NCBI GenBank assembly: GCA_964464925.1
Contig: CAYXLI010000011.1
Coordinates: forward strand, 62,001 to 126,000
Source: CAYXLI01 sp964464925
GTDB lineage: Bacteria; Acidobacteriota; Terriglobia; Bryobacterales; Bryobacteraceae
Length of the DNA: 64,000 nucleotides
Reading direction: 5' to 3'
The notes beneath the pieces were generated by a model, which ran no database searches, had not been told where the DNA came from, and saw nothing but the letters and a program-made list of their open reading frames with translations. Shown piece after piece: positions 16,969 to 25,396 of this stretch. The translations under genes and the position numbers were made by a program. The first letter of the stretch is position 1. Each line of letters starts with the position of its first letter.

Positions 16969-18008
16969 TTCCCGAATTTTCGCCGTAATTTCTCCGGAAC
17001 CCGTTGCGAATCTAAGGGTTCGAAGTGAAATTTCCAACTCAGTAGCACCGTTTGCGGCAGGTAGCACTGGCGGTCATCACACGCCTGGTAACGTAAAGTT
17101 CCTTCCATGGCCAATTCCTGGCCTGGTCCTAACGCGGGCATCAGTTTCTCACTGTTCCCAAGGGTCAGCTCTCGCGTCAGTGTAAATCGGCCCTCGTAGA
17201 CTGGAACGGTCTCTTGAATTGCATCCAGGCGCAGAATTCTGGGCTTGGGGAACTCCGGAGGTTTTGCCGAATACGATGGTGCCTCCCGAATTTTCCAATC
17301 GATCGGAAGATAACCTTCGACCCCTGGAGCATACACGTGCATCTTGGGAGGCAAGTCGATATCCAGGATCAGCCTGATGTGCTCGCCAGGACGTATGACC
17401 GAATTGCTGGCCGAGGCCGTGATGCGGGCGTACTTGGATGAGATCACGGACTCCGCCGCGCCCGTTCGCAACCCGAATTTCTCGACCAGCATACTGGAGA
17501 CCGTAGGCCGTTCCTTGAAGTCCGGTTCGGCTGCCTTGGACACAACCCGCCCGTTCGCATCGACAAGAAACGTGATCGGATGTGGAATTCCATAGAACGG
17601 ATTGTCCTTAGGAACGTCCTCGTTGAGGACGCCGAACTCACGGATGATCTTGGAATCCGGGTCGGAGAGCAGAGGAAAATGGACATTCTTCCGCTTGCTG
17701 AAGTTGTCCAGCACGGCGACGCTGTCATAACTGATAGCTGCCAGGCCCAACCCCTGTTGCCGGAGTTGCTCATGGCTTTCATTCAGCTCCACGAGCTGAG
17801 TCTTGCAGAAGGGTCACCAGTCAGCCGATCGGTAGAACACAATGATCGCCCCCTTGGGACCTTTGACCGAATCAAAGGTCTGCAACTTGCCGGTCTGATC
17901 CCGGAGCGAGAACTTTGGAATCTGCGCGCCGGCCGCAGGACCGCGGTCCGTAGCTGTGCCGGCTGCAAACAAGGCCGAAAAGAAAAATGCAGAGAGAATT
18001 CGCACCAC
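16962..18008 (-). CDS. Probable selenocysteine-containing redoxin fused to a DsbD-N-like domain
   Basis: 348 residues if the in-frame UGA at 17814-17816 is read as selenocysteine (residue 65). A GTG start gives a signal-like segment (VRILSAFFFSALFAAG); AhpC/TSA redoxin sequence then runs through IPKFSLRDQTG and IIVFYRSADW-U-PFCKTQLVEL to GIPHPITFLVDANGRVV. The UGA falls where a Cys is expected, giving a U-x-x-C redox motif. Homology continues without a shift after it. Residues about 190-348 resemble the DsbD/DsbC N-terminal domain, with the pair ACDDRQC. A bSECIS-like hairpin follows the UGA. Conventional gene finding would start at 17792 and lose the active site. The alternative is a pseudogene with a single Cys-to-stop change. 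Confidence 0.75.
17783..17799 (-). promoter_or_regulatory. Candidate bacterial SECIS hairpin
   Basis: On the coding strand a 7-bp perfect stem (UCAGCUC / GAGCUGA) closes a GUG loop. There are 21 bases between the UGA and the loop, and the first loop base is G. Published bSECIS models ask for a loop 16-37 bases after UGA with a G in the first two loop positions; this fits. A longer loop (CGUGG on a shorter stem) is also possible. Confidence 0.6.
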
Positions 18009-19164
18009 CTCTATTATCCGATTCCAAGGCCGTCGTATTCCTGCCGCTACACTGGAATGTCTGGGACGCCTCTTTCTTCTTCTACTCGCAGCCAGCGCCG
18101 CATACGCAGGCGAACTTCGGGGTGTTTGGGTTGACCGGTCATCTTTAGCTTCACGGGAAGAGATCCGCTCTACGCTGCAGAATCTGTCGAACGCGAACTT
18201 CAATGCCGCCTTCGTGGATGTCTGGTCCCGCGGATATCCCTTGTGGCCGAGCAAGGTTTTCGAAGGGGAGACAGGTGTCTTAATCGATCCCATGTACGCA
18301 GGCAGAGACCCGTTACAGGAGATGATCGACGAGGCCGCACCGCTCGGAATTGCCGTCATACCGTGGCTTCAATATGGCTTCGTTGGCGGTTGGAGCGAAT
18401 ATTTTCCTGGTGATGGGAAGAAGGGACCAATTTTCGATACACACCCGGACTGGTTGGCTAAAACCAAAGCCGGGGAGGTGGCCTTCCCCATAAGTGCGGG
18501 TAAATACTACTGGATGGTCCATACGCGGCCCGACGTCCAGAATTTTCTGATTCAACTCACAGTTGAACTGGCCGGCAACTACGCGGTTCCGTCGATTCAG
18601 TTTGACCGGGCGCGCTATCCGAAGACGGACTGTGGCTATGATGACTACACTCGTGAGCTTTACGCGAGTGAGCACAATGGGGGCGCCATACCGGACGACC
18701 CTGACGACCCGGAATGGGTGAGTTGGCGGGCCGCGAAACTGAATTCCTTTCTCGCGGATCTGGCGCGGCAGATCAAGGCAGCGGACTGGCGCGTCCTCGT
18801 GACAAATGCCCCAATTGCTTATCGTTACGGATATGTGAAATTTGCGCAGGAGTATCCCGTTTGGGTGAAGGAAGGTTCCGTAGATTACATCACGCCGCAA
18901 CTTTATTTTCGGGATGCTCGTCAGTATGGTCGCGAGTTGGATAGACAAATGGCGAGTGTCGGAGATACTTCCCGCCTGGTTCCAGGCGTAGATATTTCCC
19001 ACTCCCGAGACGCTCAATCTCTCATCCAGATGATCGGGATTACGAGGGCGAAAGGCTTAGCAGGAGTGGTTGTCTGGTATTACCGGGATCTTGTTTCGTC
19101 TGGCGCCCTGGACAAACTGAAAGCCTCCATCTTTGCGGAAAAAGTACCATTTCCCTTCCGATAG
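17956..19164 (+). CDS. Glycosyl hydrolase-like 10 (GHL10, DUF187-type) secreted protein
   Basis: Up to 402 residues. The mature part begins GELRGVWVDRSSLASREEI and contains typical GHL10 blocks: NFNAAFVDVWSRGYPLWPS, VIPWLQYGF, HPDWLAK, VPSIQFDRARYP, and SVDYITPQLYF. The hydrophobic stretch LGRLFLLLLAASAAYA is a signal peptide. The start is uncertain: the only standard in-frame start is the GTG used here, which overlaps the oppositely oriented redoxin gene by 53 bases and gives a long polar N-region. A non-standard start (ATT at 18037 or CTG at 18052) would avoid the overlap. Family members are peptidoglycan- or polysaccharide-related hydrolases; the substrate is not inferable. Confidence 0.82.
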   Translation: MPAANKAEKKNAERIRTTSIIRFQGRRIPAATLECLGRLFLLLLAASAAYAGELRGVWVDRSSLASREEIRSTLQNLSNANFNAAFVDVWSRGYPLWPSKVFEGETGVLIDPMYAGRDPLQEMIDEAAPLGIAVIPWLQYGFVGGWSEYFPGDGKKGPIFDTHPDWLAKTKAGEVAFPISAGKYYWMVHTRPDVQNFLIQLTVELAGNYAVPSIQFDRARYPKTDCGYDDYTRELYASEHNGGAIPDDPDDPEWVSWRAAKLNSFLADLARQIKAADWRVLVTNAPIAYRYGYVKFAQEYPVWVKEGSVDYITPQLYFRDARQYGRELDRQMASVGDTSRLVPGVDISHSRDAQSLIQMIGITRAKGLAGVVVWYYRDLVSSGALDKLKASIFAEKVPFPFR

Positions 19165-19254
19165 AGCCCATTCGCGTCTCCATTGCCCCCCATGACCCTA
19201 GCGCAAATTAGGGGAAAACGGAGATCTACCTTAAGCAGAGCAAATCTTGTATAA

Positions 19255-19266
19255 GTACTAAGTACC
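19255..19266 (+). promoter_or_regulatory. GTACTAAGTACC motif upstream of the NarL-type regulator
   Basis: A 12-base element 28 bases before the regulator's ATG. Eleven of its twelve bases recur at 47528-47539 in the same position relative to the first GNAT-like gene. It could be an operator; this is inference from two occurrences. Confidence 0.3.
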
Positions 19267-19294
19267 AACTATCATTTAAGCCAGTGTGAACAGT

Positions 19295-20008
19295 ATGGAA
19301 TCCAACCAACTCACAAGCGTGGCCACCGGTGCCGACGAGAAAAAGGCGATTCGGGTCGTTCTTGCCGATGATCACCCGATTGTGCGTGACGGTTTGCGCA
19401 AGCTCCTCTCCCTGGAGGAAGACATCGAAGTCGTCGGAGAGGCTTCGGACGGACGCGAGGCGCTGCAGGTCGTGCAGGACACAGAACCGGATGTTGTGAT
19501 TCTGGATCTGCGCATGCCGAACCTCGACGGCCTCTCGGCGCTACAGGCGATGCAGCAGTCGAACCGGAAGACGAGGGTCATCGTGCTGACCGCTTCGGAA
19601 GACAAGAACGAGTTCGTGCAAGCGATGAAGCTCGGCTGCTCGGGAATCGTCCTGAAACAGACGGCCCCAGAATTGATCGTCAAGAGCATCCGAAAAGTGC
19701 ACGCCGGCGAGATCTGGCTTGATTCGCACACGACCGCCGCTGTTATGCGGCAGTTCGCACAACCGGGCGAGATGATCGGCGGCCCCGGTAAGAACCGGGA
19801 ACGTTCGCCTCTCAGCCAGCGCGAACGGGAAATCGTCGGTTTGGTCGCGCAGGGCTATAAGAACAAGGAAATGGCCGAGAAGATGTTCATCAGCGAACAG
19901 ACGGTGAAGAACCACCTGCATAACATCTTCGATAAACTTGGCGTTTCCGACCGTTTGGAACTGGCTCTATACGCCATTCACAAGGGTTTGCACCTCGTCG
20001 ACCGATAA
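19295..20008 (+). CDS. NarL/FixJ-family response regulator
   Basis: 237 residues from the ATG; a GTG nine bases upstream is possible. Receiver domain at about 18-135: DD pair in LADDHPIVRDG, phospho-acceptor Asp in VVILDLRMPNLDG, Thr in VIVLTASED, Lys in GIVLKQTAPE. The C-terminal LuxR-type helix-turn-helix (about 170-230) has LSQREREIVGLVAQGYKNKE and EQTVKNHLHNIFDKLGV. It should bind DNA as a phosphorylated dimer. No histidine kinase is adjacent; the PAS kinase about 2.4 kb away is one candidate. It precedes sthA by 48 bases on the same strand and might be cotranscribed with it. Confidence 0.94.
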   Translation: MESNQLTSVATGADEKKAIRVVLADDHPIVRDGLRKLLSLEEDIEVVGEASDGREALQVVQDTEPDVVILDLRMPNLDGLSALQAMQQSNRKTRVIVLTASEDKNEFVQAMKLGCSGIVLKQTAPELIVKSIRKVHAGEIWLDSHTTAAVMRQFAQPGEMIGGPGKNRERSPLSQREREIVGLVAQGYKNKEMAEKMFISEQTVKNHLHNIFDKLGVSDRLELALYAIHKGLHLVDR

Positions 20009-20056
20009 ATTACGGCAGCCCAAGCGGCTGCTCTCCTGGCCATACAATAGGGGTTC

Positions 20057-21520
20057 ATGCCCGACTTCGATTTTGACCTGCTGGTGATCGGTTCCGGCCC
20101 GGCCGGACAGCGCGCAGCGATTCAGGCCGCGAAACTGGGAAAGCGCGTTGCACTTGTGGAGCGCAAAGGCGTCGTCGGCGGTGTCAGTGTCAATACCGGC
20201 ACCATACCGAGCAAGACTTTGCGCGAGGCCGTGCTCGATCTTTCCGGTTTCCGCGAGCGTTCGTTCTACGGCATTTCGTATGCGGCCAAGCAGAACATCA
20301 CGATTCAGGATCTGCTGGTGCGTACCGAACTGGTGATTCGCCATGAGATCGATGTCACTCGAGCTCAACTTACGCGAAATGGCATTGAGCTGATCAATGC
20401 CACCGCGTCTTTTGTCGATCCACATACCATGCGGCTAGATTATGCCGACGAGCATGAGCGCGGTCAGCGGCTGGTCACTGCGAACAATATCGTGCTTGCA
20501 GTGGGCACGGAATCGACCATGGATCCGCACATTCCATTCGATGGGAGGCGGATCATCACCAGTGATGACGTCCTGCGGCTGGATGTCCTGCCACGCACAC
20601 TCACGGTGGTAGGCGCCGGCGTAATCGGCTGTGAATACGCCAGCATGTTCGCCGCCTTAGGCGTGAGAGTAACGCTCATCGATAAGCGCAACCGCCTGCT
20701 ACCGTTCGTAGACAGCGAAATCACCGACACTCTGGCATATTTACTCCGGGACAACCGGCTGACTATGCGGCTCGGCGAAGAGGTGAGCGCGATCGAACCA
20801 GTCAGCGATCAATATGGCGAACGCGTCAAAATCCACTTGGCGAGCGGCAAACAGGTGGTGTCGGACAAGGCGCTCTACAGCATCGGACGCACCGGCAATA
20901 CGAGCAGGCTCAATCTGGGTGCGGCAGGTCTGCAGGCGGACGACCGCGGCCGTCTGACGGTGAATGAACACTACCAGACGTCTTTGCCGCATATATATGC
21001 CGTGGGGGATCTGATCGGATTCCCGAGCCTCGCCTCGACGTCCATGGAACAGGGCCGCCTGGCTGCGTGCCAGGCTTTCGGCCTTCCTGCGCAATCTTTT
21101 CCCGAACTGTTTCCTTATGGGATCTACACGATTCCGGAAATGTCGATGGTCGGCAAGAACGAGGACGAGCTAACTCACGACGGAGTGCCGTATGAGGTGG
21201 GAAAGGCGCGATACCGCGAAATCGCCCGCGGACAAATTCTGGGCGACTACTCCGGATTATTGAAACTGGTATTCTCTCCCGAGTCGCGCAAACTGTTGGG
21301 CGTCCACATCATCGGGGAAGGTGCGAGCGAACTCGTTCACATCGGTCAGGCAGTGCTGAGCTTCAACGGAACCATCGATTATTTCGTCAACACGGTGTTC
21401 AATTATCCGACTCTCGCTGAGTGCTATAAGACCGCCGCATTCGACGGTATCAACCGGCTAAGCTGCAATGATTTACTGGTGACTGTGCCGCCCGCAGGCT
21501 CGCGGATGGCTGGCTCCTGA
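20057..21520 (+). CDS. sthA: Soluble pyridine nucleotide transhydrogenase (Si-specific)
   Basis: 487 residues, the usual length. FAD-binding GSGPAGQRAAIQAAKLGKRV starts the protein. The position of the redox-active Cys pair of lipoamide dehydrogenases reads GTIPSKTLREA, without Cys, which is diagnostic for SthA. NAD(P)-binding VVGAGVIGCEYASMFAALGV and the FAD-contacting YAVGDLIGFPSLASTSMEQGR follow, then the dimerisation domain with GEGASELVHIGQAVL. It interconverts NADPH and NADH in the cytosol. The zwf-opcA-pgl operon that makes NADPH is 550 bp downstream, which suggests a local NADPH-balancing set. Confidence 0.94.
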   Translation: MPDFDFDLLVIGSGPAGQRAAIQAAKLGKRVALVERKGVVGGVSVNTGTIPSKTLREAVLDLSGFRERSFYGISYAAKQNITIQDLLVRTELVIRHEIDVTRAQLTRNGIELINATASFVDPHTMRLDYADEHERGQRLVTANNIVLAVGTESTMDPHIPFDGRRIITSDDVLRLDVLPRTLTVVGAGVIGCEYASMFAALGVRVTLIDKRNRLLPFVDSEITDTLAYLLRDNRLTMRLGEEVSAIEPVSDQYGERVKIHLASGKQVVSDKALYSIGRTGNTSRLNLGAAGLQADDRGRLTVNEHYQTSLPHIYAVGDLIGFPSLASTSMEQGRLAACQAFGLPAQSFPELFPYGIYTIPEMSMVGKNEDELTHDGVPYEVGKARYREIARGQILGDYSGLLKLVFSPESRKLLGVHIIGEGASELVHIGQAVLSFNGTIDYFVNTVFNYPTLAECYKTAAFDGINRLSCNDLLVTVPPAGSRMAGS

Positions 21521-21524
21521 GTGC

Positions 21525-21908
21525 CTAAGCAACCACGCCGGCATGACGCTTGAGAATCTGCGGCAGGTTCTGGGAAAAGGCAGACCGCGCCATTACCATG
21601 TTGCAGCCCAATTCCTGAGCCTTCTGCTTTAATTCACCTTGGATGTGCGATACGAACGCCAGGGTACTGATACCCTTGGTAGCCACATCGCCCTTCAGCT
21701 TCTCAATGAGGTTGAGCGGCTGAACACTGTGAATATTCAGGTCGATAATCATGACCAACGGGTTTGTGTGCGCCTGTTCGAGAGCGTCCTTCTCCGTTTT
21801 CACGAACACCGTTTCCAGGCCTAACCGCTTGGCCGTATCGGCGATCTTAACGCTGAAAAAGAGGTCTTCTACGACAGCAACAACTTTCTTGCTTCCATGC
21901 TTCTGCAT
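21525..21908 (-). CDS. CheY-like receiver-domain protein, atypical
   Basis: 127 residues, a stand-alone receiver fold. The phospho-acceptor position is probably Asp in MIIDLNIHSV; the acidic pocket reads VEDLFFSV with fewer acids than usual; the Thr/Ser is in LAFVSH; the switch Lys is replaced by MARSAF (Ala-Arg). The missing Lys suggests it may not be phosphorylated in the normal way. No output domain is attached. It is convergent with sthA, with four bases between the stops, and divergent from zwf. Confidence 0.78.
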   Translation of the reverse strand: MQKHGSKKVVAVVEDLFFSVKIADTAKRLGLETVFVKTEKDALEQAHTNPLVMIIDLNIHSVQPLNLIEKLKGDVATKGISTLAFVSHIQGELKQKAQELGCNMVMARSAFSQNLPQILKRHAGVVA

Positions 21909-22067
21909 AGCTATATCTACAAGTCCGGATAGAGTGGGAACTTAAAACGCTCTTGCTTTTCTGAAAGAACCCGGCTACTGACTCGGAAGGTACTTCGATG
22001 TTAACCGGTTTTTGCACGACAAGCAACCGATGCTTTGGGTCTTGGCGCGCATGCTATTTTGAATGAC

Positions 22068-23600
22068 ATGCTGGAAGCGAATCCGTTTCAGGATCCACTT
22101 CGGTTTCAACGTAGAGTGCCCCCGTGCACAATTGTGATTTTCGGCGCCAACGGCGACCTGACGAAACGTAAACTGATTCCCGCTCTCTACCGGCTCGCGT
22201 ACGACCGCCGGATTCCACCCGGCTTCGCAGTCCTGGGCAACTCGCGGACCGAGATGACCGACGAGGACTTTCGGGAGAAGATGAAGGCGGCTCTCCAGGA
22301 GTTTCTCGAAGACACCCCGTTCGATGAACAGCTCTGGAATCAATTCGCACAAAATCTGTTTTACTTCGCCGGCGACCTGCACGACCCGGAATCATTTGTT
22401 CGTCTCCGCACCCGCCTCGCGGAGATCGATGAAAAATGCCACGCCGACTGCAACGTTCTGTTCTATCTCTCCACGCAGCCGAGCCATTACGACGCCGCTA
22501 TCTCCGGTATCGGCTACGCGAAACTCCAGAATGCCAGCGGGTGGCGCCGCATCGTCGTGGAGAAGCCCTTCGGGCATGATCTGAAAAGCGCGCGCGATCT
22601 GAATCGCAAGATTCAGGAAGTGTTCGACGAATCGCAGGTCTACCGCATCGATCATTATCTAGGCAAGGAAACCGTGCAGAACATCCTCGCCTTCCGGTTC
22701 GGTAACGGGATCTTCGAGCCTGTGTGGAACCGCCGCTATGTGAATAACATTCAAATCACGGCGGCAGAGGCCATCGGAGTCGAAGGCAGAGGCTCGTATT
22801 ATCAGGAAGCCGGAGCTTTGCGCGACATGATCCAGAACCATCTACTGCAAGTCATGTCGACTATCGCCATGGAGCCTCCGGCTGTATTTGAACCGGACGT
22901 GGTGCGGGATGAGCGCGGCAAGGTACTCCGCTCCATACGAATCCTGAAACCGGATGAAGTGCCGCTGAACAGCGTCGCCGGGCAGTATGGGCCGGCGCGG
23001 ATCGGCAATGAGGAAGTTCCTGGCTTCCGTCAGGAACCGGGTGTTGCGCCGGACTCGCAAACCGATACGTATTCCGCTGTGACTTTCCTGGTCGATAACT
23101 GGCGTTGGGCCGGCGTGCCATTCTATATTCGGAGCGGAAAGCGTATGCCCAAGCGCTTTACGGATATTGCGATCCACTTCAATTCGGCTCCGCATTCTCC
23201 CTTTGCGATGGACGGGCTGGAAGCCGCCGCCACAGGCCGGCCAAACCTCTTGATCATTCGCATTCAGCCTGAGGAAGGCATTTCACTTCGTTTCCTCTCC
23301 AAACACCCCGGCGAAGGAATGCAGCTTCGGCCCGTGTCGATGGACTTCAACTATGGCACGAGTTTTGGTGCCCGCTCCCCCTCGGCGTATGAGACGCTGT
23401 TGGTGGACGCGATGGTTGGTGACGCGACGTTGTATACACGGCAGGACATGGTGGAGGCGAGTTGGGCGGCGGTACAACCGATTCTGGATTACCGTGCGGC
23501 GCGCCCCGCCAATTTTCCGAATTACCCGGCAGGCACCTGGGGGCCAAAGGAATCGGATGAAATGCTGGCACGACGCGGGCACGTTTGGAGGATCCCGTAG
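22068..23600 (+). CDS. zwf: Glucose-6-phosphate 1-dehydrogenase
   Basis: 510 residues from the ATG; an in-frame TTG 33 bases upstream adds residues without conservation. NADP-binding FGANGDLTKRKLIPALY is near the N-terminus, and the substrate-binding active-site block RIDHYLGKETVQNILAFRF is in the middle. FYIRSGKRMPKR is a further conserved block. It catalyses the first oxidative pentose-phosphate step and makes NADPH. It heads a three-gene run with opcA two bases downstream and pgl overlapping opcA, so the three are one operon. Confidence 0.96.
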   Translation: MLEANPFQDPLRFQRRVPPCTIVIFGANGDLTKRKLIPALYRLAYDRRIPPGFAVLGNSRTEMTDEDFREKMKAALQEFLEDTPFDEQLWNQFAQNLFYFAGDLHDPESFVRLRTRLAEIDEKCHADCNVLFYLSTQPSHYDAAISGIGYAKLQNASGWRRIVVEKPFGHDLKSARDLNRKIQEVFDESQVYRIDHYLGKETVQNILAFRFGNGIFEPVWNRRYVNNIQITAAEAIGVEGRGSYYQEAGALRDMIQNHLLQVMSTIAMEPPAVFEPDVVRDERGKVLRSIRILKPDEVPLNSVAGQYGPARIGNEEVPGFRQEPGVAPDSQTDTYSAVTFLVDNWRWAGVPFYIRSGKRMPKRFTDIAIHFNSAPHSPFAMDGLEAAATGRPNLLIIRIQPEEGISLRFLSKHPGEGMQLRPVSMDFNYGTSFGARSPSAYETLLVDAMVGDATLYTRQDMVEASWAAVQPILDYRAARPANFPNYPAGTWGPKESDEMLARRGHVWRIP

Positions 23601-23602
23601 CC

Positions 23603-24595
23603 ATGGCCATCACGGAGGCGCGCGTCCAACCCGAACAGTTGCTCAAAGATCTCCGCAACTTATGGGGCGAACTCGCCAAGAAGGATGAGAACGGGGTCCT
23701 GCGGGCTTGCGCAATGACCTTCATCGTCGCCGTGCGTGATGAACCCGAGGCTGTTCAAAATGTCAGCGAGACAATCGCGCTCCTGATGCACGAGCACCCG
23801 AGCCGCGCGATTGTAATTCGTGTACAGGATGGCGACGCCCCCACTTTTACGGCCCAGGTGTTGGCCCAGTGCTGGATGCCCTTCGGCCGCCGTCAGCAGA
23901 TCTGCTGCGAACAGATTGAAATCACCTGTACTCATGCAACGGTGGCCGATTTGCCTTCCATAATTCGTGGCCTGGTGGTCTCCGATCTGCCGGTAGTGCT
24001 GTTCTGTCCCGAGGTCACGCTCTGCCAGTCGGCCCAGTTTGCCCAGGTGGTCGCCCTTTGTGACAAGTTGATCGTCGACTCCGGCTCGATCAGCGGCCTG
24101 CAGGCTGCCGTATTTCTCCATGACCTTACCCGGCCGGGATTACGGAAAGCAGATCTATCGTGGGGCCGCCTGACGCCATGGCGCGAAACCATTGCAAGAC
24201 TCTTCGAGACTCCGGCTGCAATTCGCGCCATCCCTGGTCTCGAGAACGTCCAAATTCTTTACGCCGGAGCGGATGAGCCGGTCGGGGTATACTACTTGGC
24301 CGGTTGGTTCATGCATGTATTGGGCGCCGGAGTGCACCTCAATGTGGCGCGTGGCGTGGGGCCTTCCTATGGCAGCATCGCGAAGGTCAAGATCGATGGG
24401 AAGTATTTCCAAGCCGAGATCGAACTGATGGATGCGAACTCCGTCGACGTCCGGTCGCCGGAACAAAAACAGCACATCGTGTTTCCGGATCTGACTCACT
24501 ATGAGTTGCTGCGGCAGGAACTCGCGATCGTCGGACGGGATCCCGTCTTTGAGGATGTTCTCGGCCTCGCGACGCTGTTGGGAGACGCCGCATGA
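23603..24595 (+). CDS. opcA: OpcA-like glucose-6-phosphate dehydrogenase assembly protein
   Basis: 330 residues from an ATG preceded by GGAGG about 11 bases upstream. The sequence fits the OpcA/DUF family: an N-terminal domain with ATVADLPSIIRGLVVSDLPVVLF and a C-terminal domain with YYLAGWFMHVLG and QHIVFPDLTHYELLRQEL. OpcA is an allosteric or assembly factor that activates Zwf; it is best known in cyanobacteria, where thioredoxin controls it, and actinobacteria. Position between zwf and pgl supports the same role here. Several Cys residues (QICCEQIEITCTH) are present, but whether they are redox-regulated is unknown. Confidence 0.88.
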   Translation: MAITEARVQPEQLLKDLRNLWGELAKKDENGVLRACAMTFIVAVRDEPEAVQNVSETIALLMHEHPSRAIVIRVQDGDAPTFTAQVLAQCWMPFGRRQQICCEQIEITCTHATVADLPSIIRGLVVSDLPVVLFCPEVTLCQSAQFAQVVALCDKLIVDSGSISGLQAAVFLHDLTRPGLRKADLSWGRLTPWRETIARLFETPAAIRAIPGLENVQILYAGADEPVGVYYLAGWFMHVLGAGVHLNVARGVGPSYGSIAKVKIDGKYFQAEIELMDANSVDVRSPEQKQHIVFPDLTHYELLRQELAIVGRDPVFEDVLGLATLLGDAA

Positions 24596-25317
24596 GCGCG
24601 AACTGGTTCAAATATCCGACGCCGGAAGACGCCGCCAAGGCTTGCGCCCGGCACATCTTCAACCTCCTCGAAGAGGCTCTTGCGGGAGAACGCGACGCTA
24701 CATTCGCAATTTCAGGAGGATCCACGCCAAAGCTGCTGTTCGCCCAGCTTGCGAAAACCCGTTTTGACTGGAGTAGAGTGCACCTGTTCTGGGTTGACGA
24801 GCGCGCGGTTACACCAACTGATCCCCAGAGCAATTACAGGCTCGCGTTGGAACACCTGATCCAGCCCGCGCATATTCCGCATAGGAACCTGCATCGTATT
24901 TGTGCAGAGTTGGCGCCGGAGAAGGCCGCACGCCGCTACGCTGACGAGATTCGCGAGTTCTTCCGCATACAGCCCGGAGAACTGCCGCACTTTGACGTGC
25001 TCCATCTCGGTACCGGCCCGGACGCACATACCGCGAGCCTGTTCCCCGGCGAACCGTTGATCGATGACCGGGAGGAAATCTCGGCCGCGGTGTTCGTCCA
25101 GAAGATTCCTCAGTGGCGGATCACGCTCCTGCCCGGCGTGCTACTGGCCGGCCGTCATTCGGTATTTCTGGTGGCTGGCGAAGACAAGGCCGATGCGATT
25201 CAGCATATCTTTCAGGATCCTTACGACCCCAGGAAATATCCGGCGCAGGTAGTCTCGCATCACGGCCGCCGTGTGACATGGTTCCTTGATGAAGCCGCAG
25301 CCCGCCCACTGGAGTAG
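24592..25317 (+). CDS. pgl: 6-phosphogluconolactonase
   Basis: 241 residues, DevB/SOL type. Substrate-binding FAISGGSTPKLLFAQL and the family block LFWVDERAVTPTDPQSNYRLA are present, along with HLGTGPDAHTASLFPG and an RRVTWFLDEAA end. It hydrolyses the lactone made by Zwf. The ATG overlaps the opcA stop by four bases (ATGA), showing translational coupling. The downstream propeller gene begins 79 bp later. Confidence 0.95.
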   Translation: MSANWFKYPTPEDAAKACARHIFNLLEEALAGERDATFAISGGSTPKLLFAQLAKTRFDWSRVHLFWVDERAVTPTDPQSNYRLALEHLIQPAHIPHRNLHRICAELAPEKAARRYADEIREFFRIQPGELPHFDVLHLGTGPDAHTASLFPGEPLIDDREEISAAVFVQKIPQWRITLLPGVLLAGRHSVFLVAGEDKADAIQHIFQDPYDPRKYPAQVVSHHGRRVTWFLDEAAARPLE

Positions 25318-25396
25318 CTCCTCTGTATATTTCTCGAAACGCCGGTCCTTGTTGAACAGTCCTACGTGTTTAGACAACTCAGGGACCTACTCGCGG

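Noticed and set aside
16962..17792. Separate redoxin fragment starting at GTG 17792
   Set aside because: It lacks its active-site region; upstream sequence in the same phase continues the fold across a single UGA.
17814..17816. Pseudogene interpretation of the UGA
   Set aside because: No other disruption exists in the gene, the UGA is exactly at the redox Cys and a SECIS-like hairpin follows; kept as the alternative.
18313..19017. Minus-strand frame opposite the GHL10 gene
   Set aside because: Antisense to a protein with clear conserved blocks.
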